This document shows, piece after piece, positions 1 to 6,741 of a stretch of 13,506 nt of DNA. The notes below the pieces were generated by a model. That model was given only the letters and a program-made list of their open reading frames with translations. It had not been told where the DNA came from and ran no database searches. This DNA comes from an uncultured Helicobacteraceae bacterium (GTDB lineage: Bacteria; Campylobacterota; Campylobacteria; Campylobacterales; Sulfurimonadaceae): NCBI GenBank assembly GCA_903903705.1, contig CAIUZU010000047.1:1-13506 (forward strand). The letters run 5' to 3'. Numbering within the stretch: position 1 is the first letter of the stretch; every line of letters begins with the position of its first letter. The position numbers were made by a program, and so were the translations under genes.

Positions 1-18
1 ATAAGTATCTAACTTCAT
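1..18 (-). CDS. Probable antitoxin of the BrnT-type toxin (5' end only)
   Basis: Only the first six codons are inside the window and read MKLDTY. The ATG overlaps the stop of the upstream toxin gene as ATGA, the usual sign of translational coupling in a toxin-antitoxin pair. Antitoxins paired with BrnT/DUF497 toxins commonly begin MKLDxYE, so start position, gene order and the visible residues agree. Function is inferred from position: it would neutralise the toxin and, with it, repress the shared promoter. The rest of the gene lies outside the window, so intactness and DNA-binding fold cannot be judged. Confidence 0.6.
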
Positions 19-287
19 TCTGTATCCTTATAAATTTTTTTCATTTTTCGACTTGGAATAATAGTTTTAAGAAAAATCTCATCTTTCTTATGCACAAAAG
101 GAACCATATATACATATCCCAAAACTTCGACTATGTAAATCATTTGCTCAGGATATTTTTCTTTGTTTGGATGTCTAATAATATCCAATATAGAATCTTC
201 TATAATAGCAGTTACTATATCCTCAAAACAAATGCCTCGCTCTAGTTTCAAAAGATTGTTTTTTTCTTCATTCCATTTATAGTTCAT
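15..287 (-). CDS. BrnT-family (DUF497) toxin, ribonuclease-like
   Basis: A 90-residue protein starting MNYKWNEEKNN. It shows the DUF497/BrnT pattern: an N-terminal (F/Y)xWxxxKN strand-helix, a (R/H)GIxFED helix near residues 18-25, a central strand segment, and the C-terminal FLKTIIPSRKMKKIY segment with the conserved R/K-rich end. BrnT proteins are small RelE-like mRNA endonucleases held inactive by a DNA-binding antitoxin encoded just downstream; here the downstream ATG overlaps the toxin stop. The ATG at 287 is preferred over an in-frame TTG at 293, because an extended -10 box sits six bases upstream of the ATG and would leave the TTG outside the transcript. No Shine-Dalgarno is visible. 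Family assignment is firm; that it is an active toxin is inference. Confidence 0.8.
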   Translation of the reverse strand: MNYKWNEEKNNLLKLERGICFEDIVTAIIEDSILDIIRHPNKEKYPEQMIYIVEVLGYVYMVPFVHKKDEIFLKTIIPSRKMKKIYKDTE

Positions 288-293
288 CTGCAA

Positions 294-302
294 ATTATAT
301 CA
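294..302 (-). promoter_or_regulatory. Extended -10 promoter for the toxin-antitoxin pair
   Basis: On the minus strand this reads TGATATAAT, a consensus -10 hexamer (TATAAT, 299-294) with the TGN extension. No good -35 hexamer is seen 16-18 bp upstream, as is common in Campylobacterota. The hexamer ends six bases before the ATG at 287, so transcription is predicted to begin at or next to the start codon, giving a leaderless mRNA. No convincing operator palindrome was found beside it. Confidence 0.45.
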
Positions 303-383
303 AAATATGTAATAGAATGTGCATTAGGTTAAGCAGAAGAAAGTAAGATAAGTTTAAGAAAAAAGTAAGTTTTTATTCCTGTA

Positions 384-428
384 ATGGCGGCTGACACCCT
401 TTTTTGTAAAAGAGTGCCTGTCACCATT
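384..428. repeat. Imperfect inverted repeat with GGCTGACACCC / GTGCCTGTCACC arms
   Basis: The left arm (389-405) reads GGCTGACACCC followed by a T run. The right arm (409-425) read on the other strand is GGTGACAGGCACTCTTTT. The two arms align with a small gap around a short TGTA loop. Elements with TGACA..TGTCA arms and T/A-rich loops recur between genes in many bacteria and have been linked to single-domain Y1 (REP-associated) transposases; that link is recalled from general knowledge and was not tested here. No transposase gene is in the window. It lies in the 5' upstream region of the toxin gene and 3' of the giant gene. Confidence 0.45.
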
Positions 429-439
429 TTTTCATATAT

Positions 440-543
440 GGAAGCAAGGTTTTAACCTTGCCACTCAACAAGACGAGGTTGAAACCTCGTTTCCAAGTTT
501 CCGAGAGAGTAGAAAAACGGAAGCAAGGATTTATCCTTGCTCC
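440..543. repeat. Cluster of three short palindromes (REP-like) 3' of the giant gene
   Basis: Three near-identical palindromes each have 8-9 bp arms around a 2-nt centre: GCAAGGTT-TT-AACCTTGC at 444-461, ACGAGGTT-GA-AACCTCGT at 473-490 and AGCAAGGAT-TT-ATCCTTGCT at 522-541. Units 1 and 3 carry GGAAGC on their left side. Unit 2 carries the equivalent GGAAAC on the opposite strand, so 1 and 2 form a head-to-head pair. The same family recurs at 5831-5972. With the element at 384-428 these repeats account for most of the gap between the toxin gene and the giant gene; nothing coding was seen in that gap. Confidence 0.8.
513..541 (-). terminator. Terminator-like hairpin after the giant gene
   Basis: Read on the minus strand, the third palindrome (541-522) forms a 9-bp stem with a 2-nt centre and is followed after TCCG by a run of five T (517-513). 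It begins about 30 bases after the stop codon of the giant gene. The stem is only moderately GC-rich and the T run is short and offset, so it may be a weak intrinsic terminator or simply a repeat in a useful place. Confidence 0.4.
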
Positions 544-572
544 TAAAATAGTATGCTATTAAAATAAATTTA

Positions 573-3500
573 TTATTCAGAAGCTAAAAAATTATCAGCC
601 GTCATTCCAGTTAAATCAACTTGTCTTAGCGTACCAACAAGAGTAATGGACATATCATCTGCTGCAGTACCATCAGTGACATAATAAATTTCAGAACTAT
701 TATTCCACTCTGTATCAGAACCAAAAATTACTACCATGTTATATGCAACTGTACCTTCTACTGCAAACGCTTTGTCTGCACCGAAGAAGTTGCTTTCAGT
801 AAATTCTTTACTCATAGTTTGATCTTTCAGTACTATCACTTTGTTTGCAATATCAGCTAAAGCTATAGGTGTTGTAGATGTGCCGTCAACTGCTGTTGCG
901 GTATTGTAAACACCGCCTGTTATGAATAGATTAAAGTTTAAGATATCCCCATTAGTTGCTCCGGCAGTAAAACCGGATATGGCATCTGAGCCATTATCGG
1001 CGGCGGTAGCTTCAAAAATAATCGTATCAGTTGATGCTTCGCCTGACATAAATCCACCATTAGCACCGACACCTATCGTGTCATCACCGCTTTTTCCTCT
1101 GATACTATCGATGCCATCCCCACCGACTATTTGATCGTCAAAAATTGATCCAATTAAAGTGTCACTTCCTGTTCCGCCATTCTCATGAATTGCGTGTGTC
1201 AGTAAAGCTGCATCGATTGATGAAGTGCCACTACCAGAATTCATAACTATAAAGTAAGGAGCTGCACCAGCAGTCATAAAGTCATAAGCACCAAATGTGA
1301 TAGATGAGTCAGATGTTAATACTATGGCTTCAAATCCACTTATTTTATCTATTGTGGAACCTGAAAAGTCAAAAGTACCTGATTGTACAAAACTGATTTG
1401 GTCCCAACCAGCACCACCAAGTAGCGTAGAAGTTGCACCGGCAAAACCTGTATTCGCGTTAACGGTCACAAGACTATCATTGGCATCACCTGTGTATGTT
1501 GTGTTTAGGTTTGTCAAAATGTCAGAATATGTAAACTGAGATGTTACATTGGCGAGTGTATTTGCACCCAAAAAACCATCCTCTGCCACAAAATAATCTA
1601 GCCCAGCCCCTCTATAGTTTGCATCCGCTTCAAAGGCTGTAGCAGCAACATCGGTTAAAATGAGTGAGATAGCACTTTCACTTGCACTGACAGATGATAT
1701 CGAATCAGCGTTCAAAGCATATATGGTACCGTTCGCTAATACCAAATGAGCTTTGTTCCAATCTAAAGAATTTGCTACAACTCCAGTCAAGTTTCCACCA
1801 TATACAACAAGGGTATTATTATCAGCAACATAGGCGCTGTTACTGCTTGTATTTAACGCTACAACATCATACGCTACATCTGCCGTATCTGTTGCAGTAT
1901 TTCCTGCAGCATCTTCTGCTGTGATAGTAGCTGTGAACCTACCTGCTGTAAGTGTTGAAACATCCAAAGTTTTATAGATGTTACCAGGACTGCTAGAGCT
2001 GCTACTATAAGATGTTGTTGTGCCGGAAACTGCTGTCGTGTTTGTGTCCGTATCGTCTATTGATATTGTAACTAGCATGCTAGGATCTGTAATACTAAAA
2101 TTAGAATTAAACTGCACGCTTGCTTTTTCGCTTGCAGAAATATAACCATCTGATATACGCAATGTAGAGATATCAAGCGTCGGCGCAGTTGTATCTACAG
2201 CCACATCCAAATCTGCAGTTATAGCAGAAGCATTACCTGCAGCATCTGTTTGAAAGGCGTTGATATGATGCGTGCCTTGAGCCAATGATATATTATCTAT
2301 CGTCCACACACCGCTTGCAACTGTTGCTGTTCCAAGAGATTCGCCATCATCCATAACACCGTCATTATCGACATCCTTAAATAGTGTAATCGTAGAGCCA
2401 TTTTCTCCTGTACCGTCAAAAGTTAATCCGGTTGTATTTTTTGTAATGTTGTCTGAGGTAGAAGTACCTGTATCATCTGCAGTTGCTAAGTTGAGTGCTG
2501 CCGGAGCTGTTGGAGCTAATGTATCGATTGCCAATGTCGGCGTAGACCCGGCACCGCCATTATTACTCGCAGCATCAGTATAGGTAGAGCCTTCTACCAT
2601 AATGCTTGCTGTTGCTTGGGTATCTGTAGTCGGCGTGAATGTAGCCGTGTAGATTTTCGAATCTCCACCATTCACGGCAAATTCGCTCAATATACCACCC
2701 GTGACAGTAATATCGCTTTCGATAAATCCGGTCGGCACTTCCGAGAAGGTAAAGGTAATTAGTGCTGTTTCAGCTGTTTTAACAGCCGCAACGCTACTTG
2801 TTATTGTGAGAGTCGGCGCGACAGTTTCAGCCGCAATCGCAGGCACTGTATAAATAACCGTATCGCTTGTATTGCCAGTAGCATCCACAGCTTTTGCACT
2901 TGCAACAGTGATAATATCAGTTGCAGCGACTGTTGGAGTAGAACCCAAAGTGATAGCAAAGCTTGTTGCAAAACCACCAGAAGCAGAAACAGCAGCTAAA
3001 GTAGCTCCTGTACCGAAAGAGTGACTAGCTAATGTAATGTCAGAAAGAGTCAATGTTGTTGTGTTGACCGCTTCTGAGAAAGCAATCGTAATTACATCAC
3101 CTTCAGCGTAAGCACCTGTTGAGTTAGTGCCTGTGTCCGTGTTTGTGATTGGAGTGGATGATGCGACTACCGGTGCAGTCGTGTCAATAATTACAGTAGT
3201 TGAAGCTGATGCAAGACTTTCTCTACCGTCTTGATTGACTATTTTTGCATTTAATGCATATGCTGCATTGTTAACCAAAGTTGATGTAGTTACATTTACA
3301 TACCCATTGCTTATATCTGTAGCTGTAATTACGGTATCGGCAGACACGCCATCTGCATTAGTATCGAGCATTGTTGTACCTGTATATAATCTCACTATAT
3401 CACCAGCAACTGCAACTGTCCCTGAAGTTGGCAATGTTACTTTTACAAGTAAATTAACATCATTTGTTGTTGCATTATTGGAAAGGACACCCGTAACGCT

Positions 3501-5693
3501 GCCTGTATCATCGTTTATTTCTATTGTAGGTGCTGCTGGAATGGCAGTCAATATTGTTGCTAAGTTAGTAATCTCTGCTGTGTCAATAAGTTTTACAACT
3601 ATGTCAGATATTTGCCCATCTGCTACGCCATCACCTTGTAAGACAGTATATCCAGTAGTAGTTGCAAATGCCACTGAATTTGTAGTATCCGTTAGTATAT
3701 GCAATAGCTCTCCTATTAGCACATTTCCATCAGTTCCATTATAAGCAGTTACAACGCCATTTGAAACTGTTATTGAATGTCCATTGTAACTATAAGTGCT
3801 ATCAGCTAACAATCCTGTTCCACCTGCTAAATCTAGCTTATCCGTTGCAATATCAAAATTTAATATGTTGTCTATTGTATGAGCAACTCCACCATATCCT
3901 GGAGCTGAATCCGAAGCGGCACCATTTGCTCCTAAATTTATGATAATCGTATCTGTTCCTATACCATCATATCCAAGTTCAATAATATCTAGTCCTAAAC
4001 CTGCAGTGATGGAGTTTGTGCCTGTTGTTGAAACAGATAAAGTATCATCGCTGTCTGAACCTGTAATAGTCGTACTTCCCAAACCTACAATTGTTTTATC
4101 GTCGGCTTTAGCGGCTGTAATCGTTAATGTTTGACCTGAATGAACATTAAAACCATCAATTAGAGAGAGGTTTGTAAATGCAGATACATTTGCAGAAGTA
4201 GTAACAATATTGTTCACTGTTAAAGAAGATGCAAAACCTGCCGTATTAGTATCACTAGCAAGTGCAAAGACTGAGAGAGTTCCGCTGCCTGTAATCGTTT
4301 TGCCGCTTGCATTTACCGCACTAAGCATGATATAAGAGCTTGCATTAATCACAAAAGAAGCATCTTCACCTATCGTTGGAGAGCCGTTTAAAAAATCGGC
4401 AGAACCTGTAAGTGTGAGTGCTGCATTTCCTAAGTCTCCTGTGAATTGCGGTACTGAACCTTCGCCTACTAAACCAGTCATTGCCGCCGTAACCGTAGTA
4501 GTCGTAATCCCAGATAAATCCGCATCTAAAGTATCTTCAAGTCCTGTTATGTTTACAGTACCTGCACCCTCTATTGCCGCTCCATCAGCTTGTGCTGCCG
4601 TGTTTACATAAGTTTGTCCGCTAGCAACACTTACTTCGCTATCTGCATCAAGGGTAACGGTATCTGTTGTTACGCCTCCTCTGGTAAAAGTAACATATTG
4701 AGTATCTCCCTCTTCAATATTTCCGTCGTTCATAGTGATATTTCCCGTTGCAGTTCCGCCAAAAGTTATAGTTCCGCTTTCATCTGCGCTTGCGGTAAAA
4801 GTCGGTGCAACAGGAGCAGAACCGCCACCACCGCCGCCTGTTGAAGGTGCTGTCAGTTCAGGAGTCGTCGGAGTCGTCGCTTCTTCAACAACCGCAGCTG
4901 CATCTTCTTCTACTGCTATCGGGTTTGCTGCTATGCTTGTAGCTAAAGTTTCAGGGTTTGCTACAAACGAGGCATCTTGTGTTGCTGCTTCTACCGTTGC
5001 TGTTGCCGCAGTTAAAGTAGCAGCAATATTTGTTACCGTTCCTGCTGCCACATCTTCTGCTAGGTTTTGCATAACAGTTTCTAGATTTGCAAGAGTTGTC
5101 GTAAGAGTAGCTGCCGAATTAGTATCTGCTAAAATAGCTTGAACTGACTCAAGCGTTGCCGTTGCATTTGCAAGTCCCGCCGTGTCAGCTGCCGCCATAG
5201 TGATGACACTCTCAACTATACCAACCGTGCTTGGATCTGCCGTTACTGTTGCAATAACTTGTGCAGCAAAAGCCAAATCATTTATACCTGCATCTGCCAT
5301 CGCTATGCCGACTTGGGCTTTGTTGTTTAAAAGTGCGGCATCGCTTGAGCTTCCGGTCGATGCTTTCGCACCATTTACTATTGCTAAAACAAACTGATCC
5401 ATCAGGATATTGCCAGAAGCCAGTTCTGCCGCCCAGTAAGTTGCACCTGCCGTATCGGGAGAGCGTCCGAGTACATTTGCATATACTTGAGTTATGAGAA
5501 CAGAACTGTCTGCATCTTCACCGTAAGTATCTGTAAACTCTTGTTGTTCATTCGCCCAGTTTGAAGCGATAGATCCAAAATCCATAACGTCGTTGTCTAG
5601 TTCATTTAGCCAATATGCTAAACCAGCCGCATCCGGCGCTCTGTTAAAGTACGCAGTGTACAGCTCCGAGAGCAATAGTCTGTTTTCTTCCAT
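573..5693 (-). CDS. Giant DUF4214 / Ig-like / RTX-like secreted surface protein
   Basis: A 1706-residue protein with ATG start and a good Shine-Dalgarno (AAGGTAGGA about 8 bases upstream). Order: two DUF4214-type repeats (about 6-32 and 67-92, compare YFNRAPDAAGLAYWLNEL with VLGRSPDTAGATYWAAEL); an Ala/Thr-rich, probably helical region to about 280; a hexaglycine linker (286-291); Thr/Gly-rich beta region to about 720 with one degenerate calcium-binding-like stretch near 558-586; about five Ig-like modules (about 721-1278), several ending in AxDTTAP-type linkers; then a C-terminal region with degenerate RTX motifs (GGxGxDxI, about 1500-1541). No cysteine was seen, no N-terminal signal peptide and no membrane segment. 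These traits fit type I secretion by a C-terminal signal, giving an extracellular adhesin or S-layer-like protein. No secretion genes are nearby. It seems more GC-rich than its neighbours. The binding target is unknown. Confidence 0.8.
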   Translation of the reverse strand: MEENRLLLSELYTAYFNRAPDAAGLAYWLNELDNDVMDFGSIASNWANEQQEFTDTYGEDADSSVLITQVYANVLGRSPDTAGATYWAAELASGNILMDQFVLAIVNGAKASTGSSSDAALLNNKAQVGIAMADAGINDLAFAAQVIATVTADPSTVGIVESVITMAAADTAGLANATATLESVQAILADTNSAATLTTTLANLETVMQNLAEDVAAGTVTNIAATLTAATATVEAATQDASFVANPETLATSIAANPIAVEEDAAAVVEEATTPTTPELTAPSTGGGGGGSAPVAPTFTASADESGTITFGGTATGNITMNDGNIEEGDTQYVTFTRGGVTTDTVTLDADSEVSVASGQTYVNTAAQADGAAIEGAGTVNITGLEDTLDADLSGITTTTVTAAMTGLVGEGSVPQFTGDLGNAALTLTGSADFLNGSPTIGEDASFVINASSYIMLSAVNASGKTITGSGTLSVFALASDTNTAGFASSLTVNNIVTTSANVSAFTNLSLIDGFNVHSGQTLTITAAKADDKTIVGLGSTTITGSDSDDTLSVSTTGTNSITAGLGLDIIELGYDGIGTDTIIINLGANGAASDSAPGYGGVAHTIDNILNFDIATDKLDLAGGTGLLADSTYSYNGHSITVSNGVVTAYNGTDGNVLIGELLHILTDTTNSVAFATTTGYTVLQGDGVADGQISDIVVKLIDTAEITNLATILTAIPAAPTIEINDDTGSVTGVLSNNATTNDVNLLVKVTLPTSGTVAVAGDIVRLYTGTTMLDTNADGVSADTVITATDISNGYVNVTTSTLVNNAAYALNAKIVNQDGRESLASASTTVIIDTTAPVVASSTPITNTDTGTNSTGAYAEGDVITIAFSEAVNTTTLTLSDITLASHSFGTGATLAAVSASGGFATSFAITLGSTPTVAATDIITVASAKAVDATGNTSDTVIYTVPAIAAETVAPTLTITSSVAAVKTAETALITFTFSEVPTGFIESDITVTGGILSEFAVNGGDSKIYTATFTPTTDTQATASIMVEGSTYTDAASNNGGAGSTPTLAIDTLAPTAPAALNLATADDTGTSTSDNITKNTTGLTFDGTGENGSTITLFKDVDNDGVMDDGESLGTATVASGVWTIDNISLAQGTHHINAFQTDAAGNASAITADLDVAVDTTAPTLDISTLRISDGYISASEKASVQFNSNFSITDPSMLVTISIDDTDTNTTAVSGTTTSYSSSSSSPGNIYKTLDVSTLTAGRFTATITAEDAAGNTATDTADVAYDVVALNTSSNSAYVADNNTLVVYGGNLTGVVANSLDWNKAHLVLANGTIYALNADSISSVSASESAISLILTDVAATAFEADANYRGAGLDYFVAEDGFLGANTLANVTSQFTYSDILTNLNTTYTGDANDSLVTVNANTGFAGATSTLLGGAGWDQISFVQSGTFDFSGSTIDKISGFEAIVLTSDSSITFGAYDFMTAGAAPYFIVMNSGSGTSSIDAALLTHAIHENGGTGSDTLIGSIFDDQIVGGDGIDSIRGKSGDDTIGVGANGGFMSGEASTDTIIFEATAADNGSDAISGFTAGATNGDILNFNLFITGGVYNTATAVDGTSTTPIALADIANKVIVLKDQTMSKEFTESNFFGADKAFAVEGTVAYNMVVIFGSDTEWNNSSEIYYVTDGTAADDMSITLVGTLRQVDLTGMTADNFLASE

Positions 5694-5725
5694 AACTTAA
5701 TCCTACCTTGTATTTGATTTTTAGT

Positions 5726-5731
5726 TTAATA
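5726..5731 (-). promoter_or_regulatory. Possible -10 box of the giant gene
   Basis: On the minus strand this reads TATTAA within TTTATTAAAC, about 33 bases before the start codon. A weak CTTAAC lies 17 bp further upstream (5754-5749), and the tandem GTTATAT element sits directly upstream of that. The arrangement is what an activated promoter with a poor -35 would look like, but in such AT-rich DNA the -10 call alone is weak. Confidence 0.3.
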
Positions 5732-5755
5732 AACAGGGCAGTTTACTTGTTAAGC

Positions 5756-5774
5756 GTTATATTTAGTGTTATAT
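5756..5774. promoter_or_regulatory. Tandem GTTATAT direct repeat, putative response-regulator site (giant gene)
   Basis: Plus-strand sequence GTTATATTTAGTGTTATAT: two exact GTTATAT half-sites whose starts are 12 bp apart. It ends 62 bases upstream of the giant gene's start codon. The same 19-bp element, with two differences in the spacer, lies between the response regulator and kinase genes (6667-6685). OmpR/PhoB-type regulators typically bind as dimers to tandem half-sites about one helical turn apart, so this is inferred to be a binding site for the neighbouring regulator. Confidence 0.5.
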
Positions 5775-5830
5775 AAGTTTAATTTGTAAAGAAATTGAAT
5801 GAAAAGTTAATTTATGGAATATTGTTATTT

Positions 5831-5972
5831 GGAAGCGGAGATTTATCTTCGCCCATTGACGAGGTTAAAACCTTGTTTCCGAATCTGATGGCGAGGTTAA
5901 AACCTCATTTGTGAAGTTGATGGCGATGTTAAGTATAGATTTGCAAAAAGGAAGCGAAGATTTATCTTCGCC
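5831..5972. repeat. Cluster of five palindromes (REP-like), semi-regular spacing
   Basis: Members of the family seen at 440-543. Unit 4 (5835-5852) is GCGGAGAT-TT-ATCTTCGC with one mismatch. Unit 5 (5859-5876) is ACGAGGTT-AA-AACCTTGT. Unit 6 (5891-5908) is GCGAGGTT-AA-AACCTCAT. Unit 7 (from 5923) is decayed, keeping GGCGATGTT. Unit 8 (5954-5971) is the perfect GCGAAGAT-TT-ATCTTCGC. Centres lie near 5843, 5867, 5899, 5931 and 5962, so the last four are 31-32 bp apart. Units 4 and 8 have GGAAGC on the plus strand; unit 5 has GGAAAC on the minus strand. The last unit overlaps the 3' end of the regulator gene. No coding sequence was seen between 5694 and 5961. Confidence 0.8.
5945..5971 (-). terminator. 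Terminator-like hairpin at the end of the regulator gene
   Basis: The perfect 8-bp palindrome at 5971-5954 is followed on the minus strand by TTCC and five T (5949-5945), the same geometry as the hairpin behind the giant gene. The regulator's stop codon lies at the centre of the palindrome, so a translating ribosome would cover the hairpin. Termination efficiency is therefore uncertain. Confidence 0.35.
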
Positions 5973-6645
5973 CATCTTTATGAAGTTTGTAACCTACACC
6001 TTTAACTGTTTCTATGTTAAGTCCATGCAGTTTTGCTTTTAGTCTAAAGAGTAGCTGTCTGCGGCTGTTTTCACTTACGGCTTTGTCATACCAAAGCATC
6101 AGTTCAATCGCTTCTATGCTCACAATTTGCCCGATGTTTTGAGTAAGCAGCTGAATTAGTGCCAGTTCTTGTTTTGTAAGTTCAATAATATTGTCATGTA
6201 AATAGAGATTTTTCTCATTTTGATTAAACCGATAACCATTTCCTAACTCTATAATGGTTTTAACACCGTCTAGTCCATAACGAAGAGAAGTAAGCCTAAC
6301 TTCTCTTAGCAACTGCTCATCAAGATAGGGTTTTACTATATAGCCCGTAAAGTTTACTTTTGAAACCTCTTTGAGCATGCCATCATCATGAAAAGCGGTA
6401 AGAAAAATCGTAGGTATCATTTTTGTTTTATGAATCAACTTTACGGTTTGGATGCCGTTTAGTTCACCTTTAATTTGTATATCCGTAATAATAATGTCAA
6501 TATTTGTAGATTTGACAAAAGTGATAGCGGCATTGGAGTTGGATGCAATGCCTGCTACTTCATAACCTGCCGATTGTAAGACATTTTTCAATTCTAAAGC
6601 TAAGATGCTTTCATCTTCTATAATTAATATTTTTATTTTTCGCAT
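5962..6645 (-). CDS. Two-component response regulator, receiver plus OmpR-type winged helix
   Basis: A 227-residue protein starting MRKIKILIIEDES. Receiver (about 3-120): acidic pair E10/D11, phosphoacceptor D55 (IIITD), T83 and K105 (IVKP). Winged-helix DNA-binding domain (about 137-222) ends with the typical VKGVGYKL hairpin. The receiver style (GYEVAGIASN, IxIKGELNGI) resembles regulators paired with HisKA_2 kinases, and such a kinase is encoded divergently next door. An in-frame ATG at 6705 would add 20 residues, but that extension includes KYNAKYN, an artefact of the tandem GTTATAT element also found upstream of the giant gene, so the start at 6645 is preferred. No Shine-Dalgarno is visible; TTTAAT seven bases upstream could give a leaderless mRNA. 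The last codons and stop fall in a palindromic repeat. Likely role: phosphorylation-dependent control of its own region and of the giant protein. Confidence 0.85.
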   Translation of the reverse strand: MRKIKILIIEDESILALELKNVLQSAGYEVAGIASNSNAAITFVKSTNIDIIITDIQIKGELNGIQTVKLIHKTKMIPTIFLTAFHDDGMLKEVSKVNFTGYIVKPYLDEQLLREVRLTSLRYGLDGVKTIIELGNGYRFNQNEKNLYLHDNIIELTKQELALIQLLTQNIGQIVSIEAIELMLWYDKAVSENSRRQLLFRLKAKLHGLNIETVKGVGYKLHKDGRR

Positions 6646-6666
6646 AGTGTATATTAAACATAAAAA

Positions 6667-6685
6667 GTTATATTTGGCGTTATAT
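6667..6685. promoter_or_regulatory. Tandem GTTATAT direct repeat in the regulator-kinase gap
   Basis: Plus-strand sequence GTTATATTTGGCGTTATAT, with half-site starts 12 bp apart, differing at two spacer positions from the element at 5756-5774. It lies 22-40 bases upstream of the chosen regulator start and 74-92 bases upstream of the kinase start, so it could serve autoregulation, control of the kinase-receptor operon, or both. Its near-identity to the giant gene's upstream element, in otherwise unrelated DNA, is the main evidence that it is functional. Confidence 0.55.
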
Positions 6686-6741
6686 TTTAATAATTTTTTA
6701 AACATTTATGGTAAATTAATAAAATTAGTTACAAAATAGGG

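Noticed and set aside
922..5497. Many open frames on the plus strand opposite the giant gene, up to 169 codons
   Set aside because: They mirror the repetitive Thr/Ala/Val/Gly codons of the real gene, lack ribosome binding sites and domain-like composition, and overlap it completely.
5694..5830. A small gene between the giant gene and the palindrome cluster
   Set aside because: No open frame with a start signal was seen; the stretch reads as a promoter region with the tandem GTTATAT element.
440..5972. A CRISPR-like array made of the GGAAGC palindromes
   Set aside because: Repeats are short, alternate in orientation, differ in sequence and have spacers of only a few bases; there are no cas genes.
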